From NCBI GenBank assembly GCA_020536535.1, contig JAHLWZ010001011.1:1-29355 (forward strand): a stretch of DNA of 29,355 bases, given 5' to 3'. This stretch comes from Pelomyxa schiedti. Lineage: Eukaryota; Evosea; Pelobiontida; Pelomyxidae. Position 1 is the first letter of the stretch. Each line of letters opens with the position of its first letter. Both the position numbers and the translations under genes were made by a program. Below are positions 1 through 10,460 of the stretch, one piece after another. The notes below the pieces were generated by a model. That model had not been told where the DNA came from and ran no database searches. It saw only the letters and a program-made list of their open reading frames with translations.

Positions 1-73
1 GGGCCAGTCATGAGTGCCTCGCAATTAAGTGGGGTTTTCCTTGGAACAATTCGCGTTGAGAAACGTCATCATT

Positions 74-79
74 TTTATT
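74..79 (-). terminator. Poly(A) signal of RPF1
   Basis: AATAAA on the minus strand, 15 nt past the RPF1 stop codon. The spacing agrees with other very short 3' ends in this window. Bases 1-73 beyond it hold nothing I can assign. Confidence 0.5.
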
Positions 80-93
80 TTGTGATTGCCTCG

Positions 94-1394
94 TTAGAGG
101 AAGAATCTCTTCCTGGTGGTCTGGAGCTGCTTGCGGAACAAAAAGATGAACTCACCGTGTTGAGTATCAAGAGTTCCCCTTTGTAGTGACATGAGCTTGA
201 GTGCGAATCTCGGTCCTACTTCTTGCAGCCTAGTCACCACAGGTGCTTTTTTCTATGCGGTGTGGTGAGATTTTGATCTTCTGGAGTGCGGGATGACTTA
301 CCTTTTGGAACTCTGTCTCGGCCTCTGCGAACTCGTACTTGTGGTGTCTGAAGAAAATGAAATCTCTTTGCACATGGAAAGTGGCCACCCTATGTGCTCT
401 GAATGCGGGCGTCAAGCTGAACATGCTTGCAAGAAGGCGGCCAACTGAAAGTCCGAGCCTCGTGGAAAAGTTGTTAAGGATGAGCTCGCACGGAGGACCA
501 CCATTGTGCGCGTGATTCTGTGCGAAAAGCCAGCATAGTAAATTAACTAGCCCTTACAATTGGGGACAGATACCTTTATTTTTTTGGGCATAACCAGATT
601 CAGGATTTTAAATCGTGCAGTGGGCCCATCAGGCAAATGAACGAGAATCAAGTCGGCTGGAAAGTGTTGAGTTGGAAATTGCATGCAGTTGGGCTCTCAC
701 TTGTTTTCTTTCTGAATTCGTTCAGTACCAATAAATTAGTGAAATCCCGATGTTTTGCATATTTGATAATCTCCTGTATCTTGTACTTTCTTCTTGGATA
801 AAACGTAGCATTTACAAATATTTTGGAAAGACACAAGGCAACATGGATTACATGCTTCAAAGAAAGTGAGACACTTAACAAAGTAATAAGAGAAACCTAC
901 TCTCGTGGGGCCAACGTTAGTTGTGATGATCATTTTAGGAGTCGTTTGACCTCTGAAATACGAGGCGAACTCGTCTAAAGAAACTTCCTAGTGGCACGAA
1001 GCTTAGTATGCGGAGGGGTTTTAAAAAGTCTACCTCCTGGACTTCGGTGTCTCCAGGTTCTACCACAGTAGGATCTATTTCCTTCGTGTTTTCGATGGTT
1101 CGTTGGACTTTAGATGGTGGGATCTGCGAGAGTGTCAATGCACACTATTTTTCGCCACAGCGGTGCATGTATACCACATCGGCTCCCAGTTTCTTCGCCG
1201 CCCTTTTTCTCTCTGTCCTCTCTTGGTACTTTTTTTCCTTCTTGTCCCTCTTCACCTTGTCGACAAATTGTATTCCTTACAGAGCGTTACCACAAGTAGA
1301 TCTCGTTGTCGAACATACGTTTCAGTCTGTTTCTGGTTCGTTGTCGCTCCTCGCCTTCGTCCTCCCGCCCATTTTCGTGCCCGTCTCGCCCCAT
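94..1394 (-). CDS. RPF1: Ribosome production factor 1 (Brix-domain protein)
   Basis: Complete gene in eight exons: 1394-1319, 1275-1175, 1123-1034, 987-901, 854-701, 656-574, 517-302, 252-94. All phases agree, giving 321 aa (human RPF1 is about 349). RPF1 is a nucleolar Brix protein needed for 60S pre-rRNA processing; that role comes from the family. What I see: a basic N-terminal coiled region ([18 protein letters not shown]), then [77 protein letters not shown] and a C-terminus [18 protein letters not shown]. These follow human RPF1 in order throughout. The ATG at 1394 opens the only frame joining the N-terminal exons. Introns are 43-56 nt; the one at 988-1033 carries a TACTAAG branch motif. 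It lies 77 bp downstream of the PABP stop on the same strand. Identification is firm; the first 25 residues are not conserved. Confidence 0.93.
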
Positions 1395-1471
1395 TTATTT
1401 TAAACTTCGACAGGCAACTGCTGCTAAGCTAAACAATTCACATCTGCTAATTTAAATCTGGGATCTCTTCA

Positions 1472-3865
1472 TCACTCGTTGGGCGGTCCGCGGCTCAAAT
1501 GGTCCTGGAGGACGCGGTGAGCTTCCACAATCTTTTGCCTGAGGTCGGCAGCGCCCTCCTCTGTGAGCAGTGCACGGATGACGGGCACTCCTAGTGATTG
1601 CAAAAGCATGCCTGTCACTCTCCCAGCAAGGCCAGGTGCCACTAGGCTCTCAACAACGTGGAAGAGTATCTCCCCAACCTCCTGCTTCTCATCAACTACA
1701 GGCTGGAATTGCAGTGGGGTTTGCTGCAGCACTTGAGTTAGGTGGATAAAAGTGTGGAGTTTAAAAGAAGAAAGACACCAGTGGAGAAGACTGCTCGTAT
1801 CCATGTAAATGGCGGACTGTATGATCCATTGCTAGCTTGCCTGCCTTTGCTGCCTTGCCTGCCTATGTGAAGAGTTAGGGTCCTCTATTTTGGTGGTACT
1901 TACCCACGAATCTGGATGTGGGTGGTAGTATTGTGACATTTGAGCTTGGGGGTTTCTGGGATGTTGTTGCTGAGGGTATCTTTGGGGACTTGGGTATACA
2001 GGAGTTTGAATGTAGGGCATCTGGGATGGTCCTCGGTAAGTGGATACCGGACTCATTGGAGGAGGTAGCCATCCAGGAATTGGAGGATATATCGGGAGTG
2101 GCATACTAGGCACTGTCTAGATTGAAATTAAGTTATTATTTTGGGTTACTGCTTTCTTACCAAAGGGTAGCCCCAGAGAGCAGGTGGATAAATCCCCATT
2201 GGAGTAGGAAGTGCCCTTGGCTGTGAGTATGCAGCCGCCAGTTGTAATCTTCGTTGTTCCTTCCTTCTCAGGTCGTCAGTTAAATTTAGAATATGTTATA
2301 ATTAAAACTTTTGATGCATGGCGACATAGAGAGGCTTTCCTCTGAAGGCTTGGCCGTTTAGATTATGAATAGCACGTTGACACTCGTCTGCTGTGGAAAA
2401 TTTGACAAAGCCAAAGCCCTTAGACAGGCCTTTCGAGTCGCGCATCACTGTGGCGGACTGAACTGCACCATAAGGCGAAAATAGGTTGGTAAGAACTTCA
2501 TCAGTTACACTGTCGACCAAGTTCCTGACGTATAGATTGGTTCCCACATTGGGAGCAACAACTCCTGGAGTTGATGGTTCCAATTGGCGTCTCAACTCGA
2601 CAGAGCGCTCAGTCTTGATTTGGTGGCGGGCAACATATAAAAGTTCTGTCCCCGAAGTATAGCCTTCCACCGATTTCTGATTCAAACAAAGGGCCTGTTT
2701 GGCTTGTTAGTGGGAAAATATGTATGTCGGTGGTACCTTTTGTGCATCTTCATGATTTAAGAAATTGACAAAGCCAAACCCTTTCGAGTTACCAGTTTTA
2801 TCACAAGCTACAAGGCAACTGGTAATGGGCCCAAATTGTTCTGAAAGAAACGGTCATGTATTTACAAATTAATTTTGAAGGCACACCGAATAGTTTTTGC
2901 AGTTTGGATGCATCAACACTGAGATCCAACTGCTTTACATATACATTGGTAAATTTGATTTCCTTTTCGGTTCTTGGCGCTTCATTGCGTTTCACAAATG
3001 GCATCACCATTCTGAGGGAAGGTTTGTGAAGGTGCAAGCGTGAGGGAAAATGTACATGTCCTTCCCAGCAAAAGATTTCCCATTCCATTTGCCAATGGCA
3101 GATTGTGCGTCCACTACCTCTTTGAAATGGACAAAACCGTGCCCCTTTTTTTGGTGCACTTTGCACGACAAAATTGGACCTACTTCCCTGTCTTGGGCGT
3201 CACTGAAACGAATAAGGAGACAATATCCAAACCTGAAAGCCTCAAACAATTGCTGACTGGTAACAGTATCAGGAAGATTCTGGATAAACACATTACCCTC
3301 GCCAGACCGCCGTAATGATGGGTCACGGTGTATCCTGGAAGCAAGTAAGTTGTCTTGTATTTTATGTACCGAATGAACCTACCACATCAAACGGCATGGG
3401 ACATTGTGAATCTTAGTATAATTCATTGTGGTAAGAGCCTTTTCAGCTTAAAGGGTGAAATTGGGAAATGGGAGAGCGAAGCGAATTAGTGGTAATTCCA
3501 CAAGCAATGGGGAGACTCATACCGTCAGCGAAAGTTTCAAAGTTGATGTAACCATAACCCAGAGATTTCTGGGTTGACTTATCGCGACACACGTGCACAG
3601 AGCGGATCGTGATAGGAGCGAGTGCTTGGGCAAAGTGCTCTTCAATCATTTGGTCAGAGACTGCAGAGTGCAAATCACCAATATAGAGTGCTGGAAACGG
3701 GGAAACTGGTTCCTTTCCTGACGACGCCGTAGAGCTGCTGGTGGAGGTTGCCGCTGTTCCCATCGGCGAGATCTCGGTTGAGGAAGGTGATTGCGGCTGC
3801 ATCGCTTGTTCTTGTGGTTGGGCATTTATGTTCTTTCCTTGTCGTAACGCTGCTGTTGGGTCCAT
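1472..3865 (-). CDS. PABPC1: Polyadenylate-binding protein (4 RRMs + MLLE)
   Basis: Cytoplasmic poly(A)-binding protein, which coats mRNA poly(A) tails and promotes translation and mRNA stability (family knowledge). Exons: 3865-3523, 3446-3383, 3334-3233, 3187-3056, 3011-2887, 2840-2737, 2694-2309, 2266-2161, 2116-1904, 1723-1472, about 608 aa, phases consistent. RRM1 has [19 protein letters not shown]2 [17 protein letters not shown]3 [15 protein letters not shown] and RRM4 [15 protein letters not shown]. The linker [16 protein letters not shown] is typical PABP, followed by a Pro/Tyr/Gln-rich stretch. The last exon is the MLLE (PABC) domain with [10 protein letters not shown], which binds PAM2 peptides. 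An extra 75-nt in-frame exon (1853-1779) flanked by CTAAC-bearing introns is possible in the 180-nt gap 1724-1903. The ATG at 3865 starts a Ser/Thr-rich leader before RRM1. Very sure of the family; the symbol is by homology. Confidence 0.95.
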
Positions 3866-4197
3866 GTTTGTGTTCTATGGTTTGTTTTTTTTTTAATGGG
3901 GCAATGATCTTGCAAGCCCTGCGCCGGGGAACTAAGATGCCAAGACTAAAATAAGACAAACAAAACCGCCCAGTGCCGCGACCAACAAAAAGGACCACGA
4001 AAACAACTTCTTAGTCATCTTCTCGCTGTTTGCTGCCCACCAGCTGAGTAAACAAGCCAGACTAAGTTGGTGCCGCCCACATCCCTGGGCTACAGGAAAA
4101 AAAACCACCTTTCGGGAGAAGAGAATCAATCGAACAAACACAAACACCAAAAAAACCTGAACATCATCACCATCGTCTGGTGTCAGCTGTGAGTTAC
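3866..4197. promoter_or_regulatory. Divergent intergenic region, PABP / F-box gene
   Basis: 332 bp between two divergent start codons, the widest divergent gap in the window. It contains a T tract just upstream of the PABP ATG and A/C-rich sequence before the + gene. I recognise no TATA box or defined element. It should hold both promoters and 5' UTRs, possibly a 5'-UTR intron. No coding exon is supported here. Confidence 0.4.
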
Positions 4198-6150
4198 ATG
4201 TCGGACTCTGGGGACCGCAGTAGCGACAGCGAGTCGCTGCCTGTCGGCCGGAGATTGGTGTTCACGGGGAAGACGCTGACGGACTACGACGACGGCGGGG
4301 ACGGGGACGGCGACGGCGACGGCGACGCGGACGAGTTTGACGAGACGAGCAGGTTGCTGGGCGACCGCCGCCGCGAATCTGCATCCGCGTCGGGGTCGGG
4401 GTCGGCGTCGCGAAGCCACAAGGCGATGAGCTCAATTGTGGTGCACTTTGATGGCAAAAAGTCGAAGGCCGCATCGATCAACGCTATGGCGGAGGAAGGC
4501 GCGACGGAGGAGAGCATGAGAAGGACAAGGTCGCTGATGAGGCTCTCGGAGCTGCGGACCTCTATTAGATCGAGCGGCGAATGGGGCAGCTCTGGGTTCT
4601 TCGATATGATACCTGGTGCCTTCTGGTTATTCATTTCTGCCCTCTCTTTCTTTTTCTTACTTTTTTTTTTTTTTTTTTTCCCTTTATTTTTTCTTTCTTT
4701 TGTTTGTGTGTCTTACTTCTTTCGAATCACCAGACGAACTTGTTATCAAAATATTACTGTTTACGAACATTCGGACAATTGCAAAAATATCCGAAGTTCT
4801 TCCGTATTACCATTCAACACATCTCATTCATGTAGACATGCACAAGACTCTACTCTTTGGCTTGGGATCTAGGACTTTGGAATGCCATTGCCAAGACGAA
4901 AAGTTGGAGTGAAAAGCAATCGAAGTCGTATTACATATCCAAGTATAATCTTCCATGTATCTTTGTTGACACTTGAGTAATCATGCTTTTCAGATACCAG
5001 CAACATAAAGCCCAGAAGGAGGCAGATAGAAGAGCAGCGATTGCTGACCGTGAGCGGCGTAAAATGGAGGTGGGACGGGAGTACGTTACAATATAATGTG
5101 ATTATGGTGATGGGGAGGTGTATTGTATGGTGACTTACGAAAATAAGGACAAGAAACGAAGAGCAACGAATACTGTGTTATGCCTCTCGTCTCGGATATG
5201 GGAATGGTTTTACATGCTGCTGATTATCCTGTTCTTTGTAGCAACAACACTCAAGCTTGAATATGTTGTAGATTGGCCTTGGATTGCCGTAGTTTCCCCT
5301 TTATTTGCCATTTTTGCGCATACGTACCTTTTCGTGGGGGTGAGTTTTCATGGTGCAATGTGATGTAACCCTAACCAATCCTTAGGTATTTCTCTTTCTT
5401 CAAAGAAAGTACCAATTGAATGAGATTGTACCCAAGGAGTTTGAGTGTTATAGGCCTCTTTTTAACAGCCTATGGTTTCGTGGCTATGGCTTGGATGGCA
5501 GCCAACTTTGTGCCTGCTTCTCCCCTCTTATTTTGATACTGCCCTTCTTTACTCTTGTTGTGATTTACATGGTCATTGGCGACGAGTACATTCCCGCTTG
5601 GACTTTACCAATCCCGCTGCATCTCATCTCCATCTATCTTTGGGTTGTGCCCAAAGCGGCACAAGTTGGATGCGGGTGCGACGGTCCCAAGCAACTAGCG
5701 TGGCAAACTTCTCTCTGTGCCGGAACGGCCTTATCCACATTCCTAGCCCTTATGAGTGTCAAGCTAGCATGGCCAACCTCTGTCGGGTGGCTTGGAGTTA
5801 TACTGCCCCTCGTTGGACTGGAAGTTTGGATGGTTGTTCTGCCACTGCTTCTCGTCATTGGCCAGTGCTGCTGCATTGATATGGACGACGACGAGGTCGG
5901 GGCATCACTGGCCTACTTTGGAATCACAGCAGTGCTCGCCGCGCCGCTCCTGGCCTTTGAGTTCATGCTCAAAGGCCGGGTTGCCCATCGATTAATGGGC
6001 AACCCGGCCTTTGAGTTCATGGCCGCACTGACATATGACTCGTACAGGGATTACCGCTGGAGCGTGATAATGATTCCATGGTACCTCATCACCACGCTCT
6101 TCATGGTCTTCGCGACTCTGCTAAGTTTCGCCATCTTCTGTGATTGTTGA
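4198..6150 (+). CDS. F-box protein fused to a TMEM185-like multipass membrane region
   Basis: Exons: 4198-4615, 4734-4795, 4836-4942, 4994-5069, 5148-5339, 5386-6150; 539 aa. The 5148 boundary is the least certain (5118 also keeps frame). The N-terminus is acidic and Asp-Gly/Ser rich, from a GAC-GGC repeat near 4290-4335. An F-box follows across exons 1-3: FFDMIPDELVIKILLF, NIRTIAKISE, then TCTRLYSLAWDLGLWNAI. A short charged helix (KAQKEADRRAAIADRERR) leads into about eight hydrophobic segments. The motif LKLEYVVDWPWIAVVSPLF matches the repeated L-x-L-D...W...P signature of the TMEM185 (Tmemb_185A) family. F-boxes bind Skp1 in SCF ubiquitin ligases, so this would be a membrane-anchored substrate receptor; that role is inference. 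An 18-codon hairpin insertion lies at 5952-6021. A GTG at 4180 is in frame, but the ATG at 4198 is the sensible start. Confidence 0.82.
5952..6021. repeat. In-frame hairpin insertion bounded by 16-bp direct repeats
   Basis: A 16-bp direct repeat (GGCCTTTGAGTTCATG) occurs at 5952-5967 and 6006-6021, a period of 54 bp (18 codons). Between them lies a perfect inverted repeat with 21-bp arms at 5968-5988 and 5995-6015 around the 6-nt spacer CGATTA. The first 10 bases of the left arm are also the reverse complement of part of the direct repeat. It sits in the last exon of the F-box/membrane gene and keeps the frame. Confidence 0.95.
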
Positions 6151-6172
6151 GTTTTTGTTTAAAAAAAAAAAC

Positions 6173-6178
6173 AATAAA
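6173..6178 (+). terminator. Poly(A) signal of the F-box/membrane gene
   Basis: AATAAA 22 nt after the stop codon at 6150 and 36 nt before the next start codon at 6215. Only 64 bp separate the two coding regions, so the terminator and the next promoter must overlap. Confidence 0.5.
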
Positions 6179-6214
6179 AAGCGATTTGGTTTTTCCTGGA
6201 AAACTCTAACAGCG

Positions 6215-9200
6215 ATGTCCGCCACCACGGGCACTGCTAGCAGCACGACCGTAAGTTCCACAAACCTCGATTGTGGGAGCGCCACTGCAGCTGCGCCTGG
6301 GGACGGGGTGTGCGGGGTGTGCGGGGGGCGAGCGCGGGAGCCGGTGGTGCTGCAGTGCCGTGCGCCGCCGGGGCCCCACGTCGTGTGCCGCGCCCCTTGC
6401 GCGGCCATCCTCCTGCGAGCCGCCGTCGCCGCCCGCTCGTTCGCCACCGAGGTGTCGGCCTCGATCGAGGGCGACGCCAGGGCGAGAAAGAGGAGGGGAC
6501 CGCGGCGGCGCGGGGCGCGGGGCGCAGCGCCGCCCGACGAGGCCGCCGCAGACGCCAAAGGCAAGACAAAAGACGACGGGGGCCAAGCAGGGGCCCCAGT
6601 GCCGTCTTCATCGAAAACCGGGGGGACAGGAGAAAGAGGAGCAGGGGAACTCGGAAAGGGAGGTGGCGGGGGCCCAGGGTGCACTGCTACAACCGCGGCG
6701 AAAGCCAATAGCAACGCCTCGCTGTCAGCAGCAACAGCAACAACAGCAACAACAGCAGCAACAACAGTTGGGAGCACTACGACTGCCGCGGCCACACAAA
6801 CTACAACTGCTAATAACGTCGCTACCGGCACGGCAGCTGCAGTTATGGGTGGGAATGGTGGTGGTACAACTGAGGGTGCTAGGAATGCAAGGTGTATGCT
6901 CACTGATAGTTTTAAGCAAAGGTATGGTGCATGCCGCACTACCTCCTCGGCTTCTGAATCTAAAATGGGTGAAGGGCAACATGTGGTATGTTGGAAACCT
7001 GAATATTTTTTTTCCCCTGCAAGAAACCAAGTGATGCACAATTTAACATATGACAAATCAGGATTCAAGTAAGGTAGTTGTTCACTTTGCATGCCCTATT
7101 TGTGGAGATATTACTAGTATCCCTGCTGATAAAGGAGTCGATGCCCTGCAGGTTTGTGAGTAAGCTATAATTTGTGGAATTCTAATTTTTTTTGTGGAAA
7201 CTTTAAAGATGGATCTTGCGCTTCAATTGGCAATGGAGCAGAAAGAAAGGAGCCTATCTGAAGAAAGAATATGCATGTTATGCAAAAAACCTGCCAATGT
7301 TTTCTGTGATCTCTGTGGAATCATGTCCTGTGCCGAACCAACTTGTAATCTATTTTATACCCAACTTCATCGAACTATGAACCACTCTGTATGAAACAAT
7401 CTCTTCTATAATTGTCTACTTATTTTTTTTCAGTTTCATCCAACAAATCTATGCTCACCAACAGAACTCAGGTTTTTAGTTGCATCCCCCTTAACAACTC
7501 AAGTTTCTTTTGATGGGGTGGAACAGCTTTCGAAGGCAGGAGGAAGAACAGAGGGAATGTAAGGAACACAGAAAACCACTTGACTTGTTTTGTGTACAAG
7601 ACAAAGAGCCCCTGTGTTATCTGTGTCTGCTTGCCGGAAAGCACCGAGACGGCACAACTGGGATCCCTCACAAAGCAATCACCATCGAGGAGGCTGCCAA
7701 CGAATGCCGTACAGCCATCCAACTGGAACTTGACAACGCAAACAGAACAGTCAGCAGCCTGAAGGAATCGATTGACAAAATTCTCGTCACACAAGTCAAT
7801 CTGGAACAGGTGCTCTCTCATATGTCCCAAAATTATTCCCCCCTTTTTGCACGACACGTGCCTCTATCTTATTGGAAGTCGCCAACAAACCCTCTTCTTC
7901 ATTCCACCCTTGTGAGTACCAACTAACCAACCAGTCAATCAACAGAACTGCAGTTCCACAATGCACGATGTGTGTGAAAAGTTTGACAAATTGAGCAAGG
8001 AACTCGAAAAACGGAAGGAGGCACTGCTCACCGAGTGCAGTCAAATGTGTCACACAACTGGTATGAGAGTCTACCCATTGATTGTGTTAAATGTTTTTAC
8101 ACTGCCATAGCACTACATAAAACCATCACTGCATTTTTTTGGGGCACTCGGACACTCCCATCAATAACCAACCAAAGGACAACTCTTGGTTTGTCAGCAT
8201 GAAGCATTGGCAGCCCATATGAAGAAAACAGAGGCCACGATAACAGCAGCAACATCACTGATAAGGCTGAAGGATTGTCCCTTGCGAATATTCCGTTTGT
8301 TTGAGCCTACAATGAAATCTCTTGCATCTGCCAGCTCCAGTCAGGTTCCTCCCACCCTAAATGCCCCCCTCTCAAATCACACAAAAACAGATTGTGGAGC
8401 TGTCAGAGACTTGTTGCCAATCTGAAGTCTCTTTCGCGCCAACTGGTGCAATCGCCCAAGCAATTTCATCTTTTGGATCTTTCACACTTGGCTCTGGTCC
8501 AATAACAACTGGAGCTATACGAAGCCCATCAAAAATTTCTATCCCCATGCATGTACCACCATCCAGTGTGCTTTTTTCCTTCGATTTTATTTTGTCTCAC
8601 TTTCTCAGATAACCAAAAAAGAGATTTGACTTTTTCTGCAAATTCACCGGCAGCTCAACACATACTTCTTCAAGCAGGTTAGCTTTTAGTTGCTTCTTTA
8701 ACAAACATTTTTTTCTTTTGTCTTTACAGATTCCAGACAGATGTACAGTTGGGGGAAAAACGACTCTGCACAACTTGGATTTGGTGACATATTAGAGAGG
8801 AATTCTCCCGAGCATTCGCTTACTCCACTTTGCGAAGTTCACATAACCGCTCTTGCTTGTGGAGCGAACTTCTCTGTGGCTGCCTTAGGTTGGTCAACTC
8901 TCATCTCATTAAAGAGTAACCACAATTTTAACTGCAGAATCTGGGCATACTTACTCTTGGGGAGATAATAAGAATGGTCAACTTGGTTTGGGTGATAATG
9001 CTCTCAGAAACACCCCTCAGGAGATCCCGGCACTCCGAGACAGAAGGGTAATGCTCATAGCATGTGGCTGGAATCATACCATTGTTTTACTGCGTGTGTT
9101 GCCCTGTAATTCAATGCAAAAGTACTCACATTCTCTAGAATCAAATGAAGTGTTCTCATGGGGTTACAATGATCATGGTCAACTCGGTATAGGTTACACC

Positions 9201-10321
9201 ACCCAAAGGAATACACCACAGGAAATTGTATCTTTGAGAGGAAGGACTGTGGAGCATTTGGCTTGCGGTGGATATCACAGTCTGGCTGTTGTTTCATCAC
9301 TGGGCACTTCATCAACTAAAGCCAAGTCCGCAAAAAAACCTGTGGCTTCTAGTTGGCGTGTCTTTGTATGGGGATACAACAGTACTGGGCAATTAGGACT
9401 AGGTGATGTGCGCAAGAGGAAGTATCCAGAGGAGATTAAATCTCTCCGTGGAAAGAAGATTACATGCGTTTCTTGTGGTGGACGGCACACTGCTATTGCA
9501 ATGGGTAAGTTTGAAATACTTCTTCAAATTCAAAGATTTACTCTATTTTTTAGAGTCAGGTGAAATGCAAGTGTGGGGATACAACCACTATGGCCAACTT
9601 GGGCTTGGTGACAGAATCAATAAAAACAAACCAAAAGTAGTGGCATCTCTAATTGGCAAAAAGGTTACCAGCCTTGCATGTGGGTGGCACCACACTGCTG
9701 CCCTAGTCGCTGCTGGTATGTACACTTCTTGCACATTATTGAATCATTCATCCATCTTCTTTTCCATGCATCAGATGCAGATGCAAATGGACAATCCGGA
9801 GGAGGGACAGTGTGGTGCTGGGGTGCCAATGACCACGGGCAGATTGGAAGCGGCAGCGCAGCCGATTACGCTACTCCGCAGCAGCAAGTGAGTGGGTTTG
9901 ATGGCGGGGACTCTATTATTGCTGTTCTAGCTGGCTCACATCACACTACAGCTGTTTCGCGTGTGTAATTCGTTTATCATTTCCCCCAACACTCTTATGA
10001 TAAGTTGCAGAGCTTGGCAAGGTGTATGTATGGGGTGAACTGGGCAATAACAAGAACGTAAGTACTGCAGTAGCCAAGGGTACACCACAGGAAGTTATTT
10101 GCAAAGTTGCTGAGAAAAAACCTGTACCTGATAATAATAAGCCTCCTCCCGCAGTGGAAGAAAAGCCAGACACAGAGAAGAAACCCTCTGCCGGTACCAG
10201 AGAAGAAAAGAAGGAACAGAAAAGCCCAACAGGTGCGGCAAAGACACCTACCAAAAGAAGTGCAGAAACAAAGGGCAAAGAAAAGGCCAAGAAAAAACCC
10301 GTAGAAAAAAAGGGCCATTGA
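6215..10321 (+). CDS. Split RING / two B-boxes / coiled coil / seven RCC1 repeats (TRIM-like)
   Basis: Exons: 6215-6985, 7062-7151, 7209-7388, 7434-7471, 7527-7809 (or through 7911), 7946-8060, 8178-8344, 8391-8565, 8609-8677, 8730-8888, 8938-9093, 9139-9504, 9554-9715, 9775-9960, 10011-10321; 1,075-1,109 aa, phases consistent. The N-terminus CGVCGGRAREPVVLQC...HVVCRAPC supplies six RING zinc ligands. The last pair, FACPICGD, comes only after about 200 Ala/Thr/Gly/Arg-rich residues. GVDALQ follows, as after TRIM RINGs. B-box 1 is ICMLCKK...CDLC...C...H and B-box 2 is CKEHRKPLDLFCVQD...CYLC. The helix DKLSKELEKRKEALLTE is TRIM-like. Seven RCC1 blades follow (e.g. WGYNDHGQLGIG), then a Lys/Pro tail. 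By family it is a probable ubiquitin E3 using the propeller for partner binding (inference). The first exon is far GC-richer than the rest. Confidence 0.85.
6726..6767 (+). repeat. CAG/CAA trinucleotide-type repeat in the RING insert
   Basis: A run of CAG and CAA units inside the first exon of the split-RING gene. It is read out of the Gln frame and encodes Ala/Thr (ATATTATTAATT-like sequence). The same DNA would give poly-Gln in another frame, so slippage or a frame slip here would change the insert strongly. Confidence 0.8.
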
Positions 10322-10460
10322 TGCTTCTTCCATTAGTGGATCCCACCTCTTTGGCTACAAACAACAAAGACCCTTCCTTTTAATCCTCTTCCCTTTATTT
10401 TCTTCACACCCGAGCAAGGCACGCCCAAACACCCAACTTGTTCCATTCCTCGAAACAAAA

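Noticed and set aside
4616-4733. Hydrophobic ORF through the poly-T tract (FFFFFF)
   Set aside because: This is the pyrimidine tract of an intron; splicing it restores the F-box motif IPDELVIKIL.
6121-7092. 323-codon minus-strand ORF opposite the RING exon
   Set aside because: It is a shadow of a GC-rich low-complexity exon. The plus strand carries the RING ligands and splices in phase to the B-box exons.
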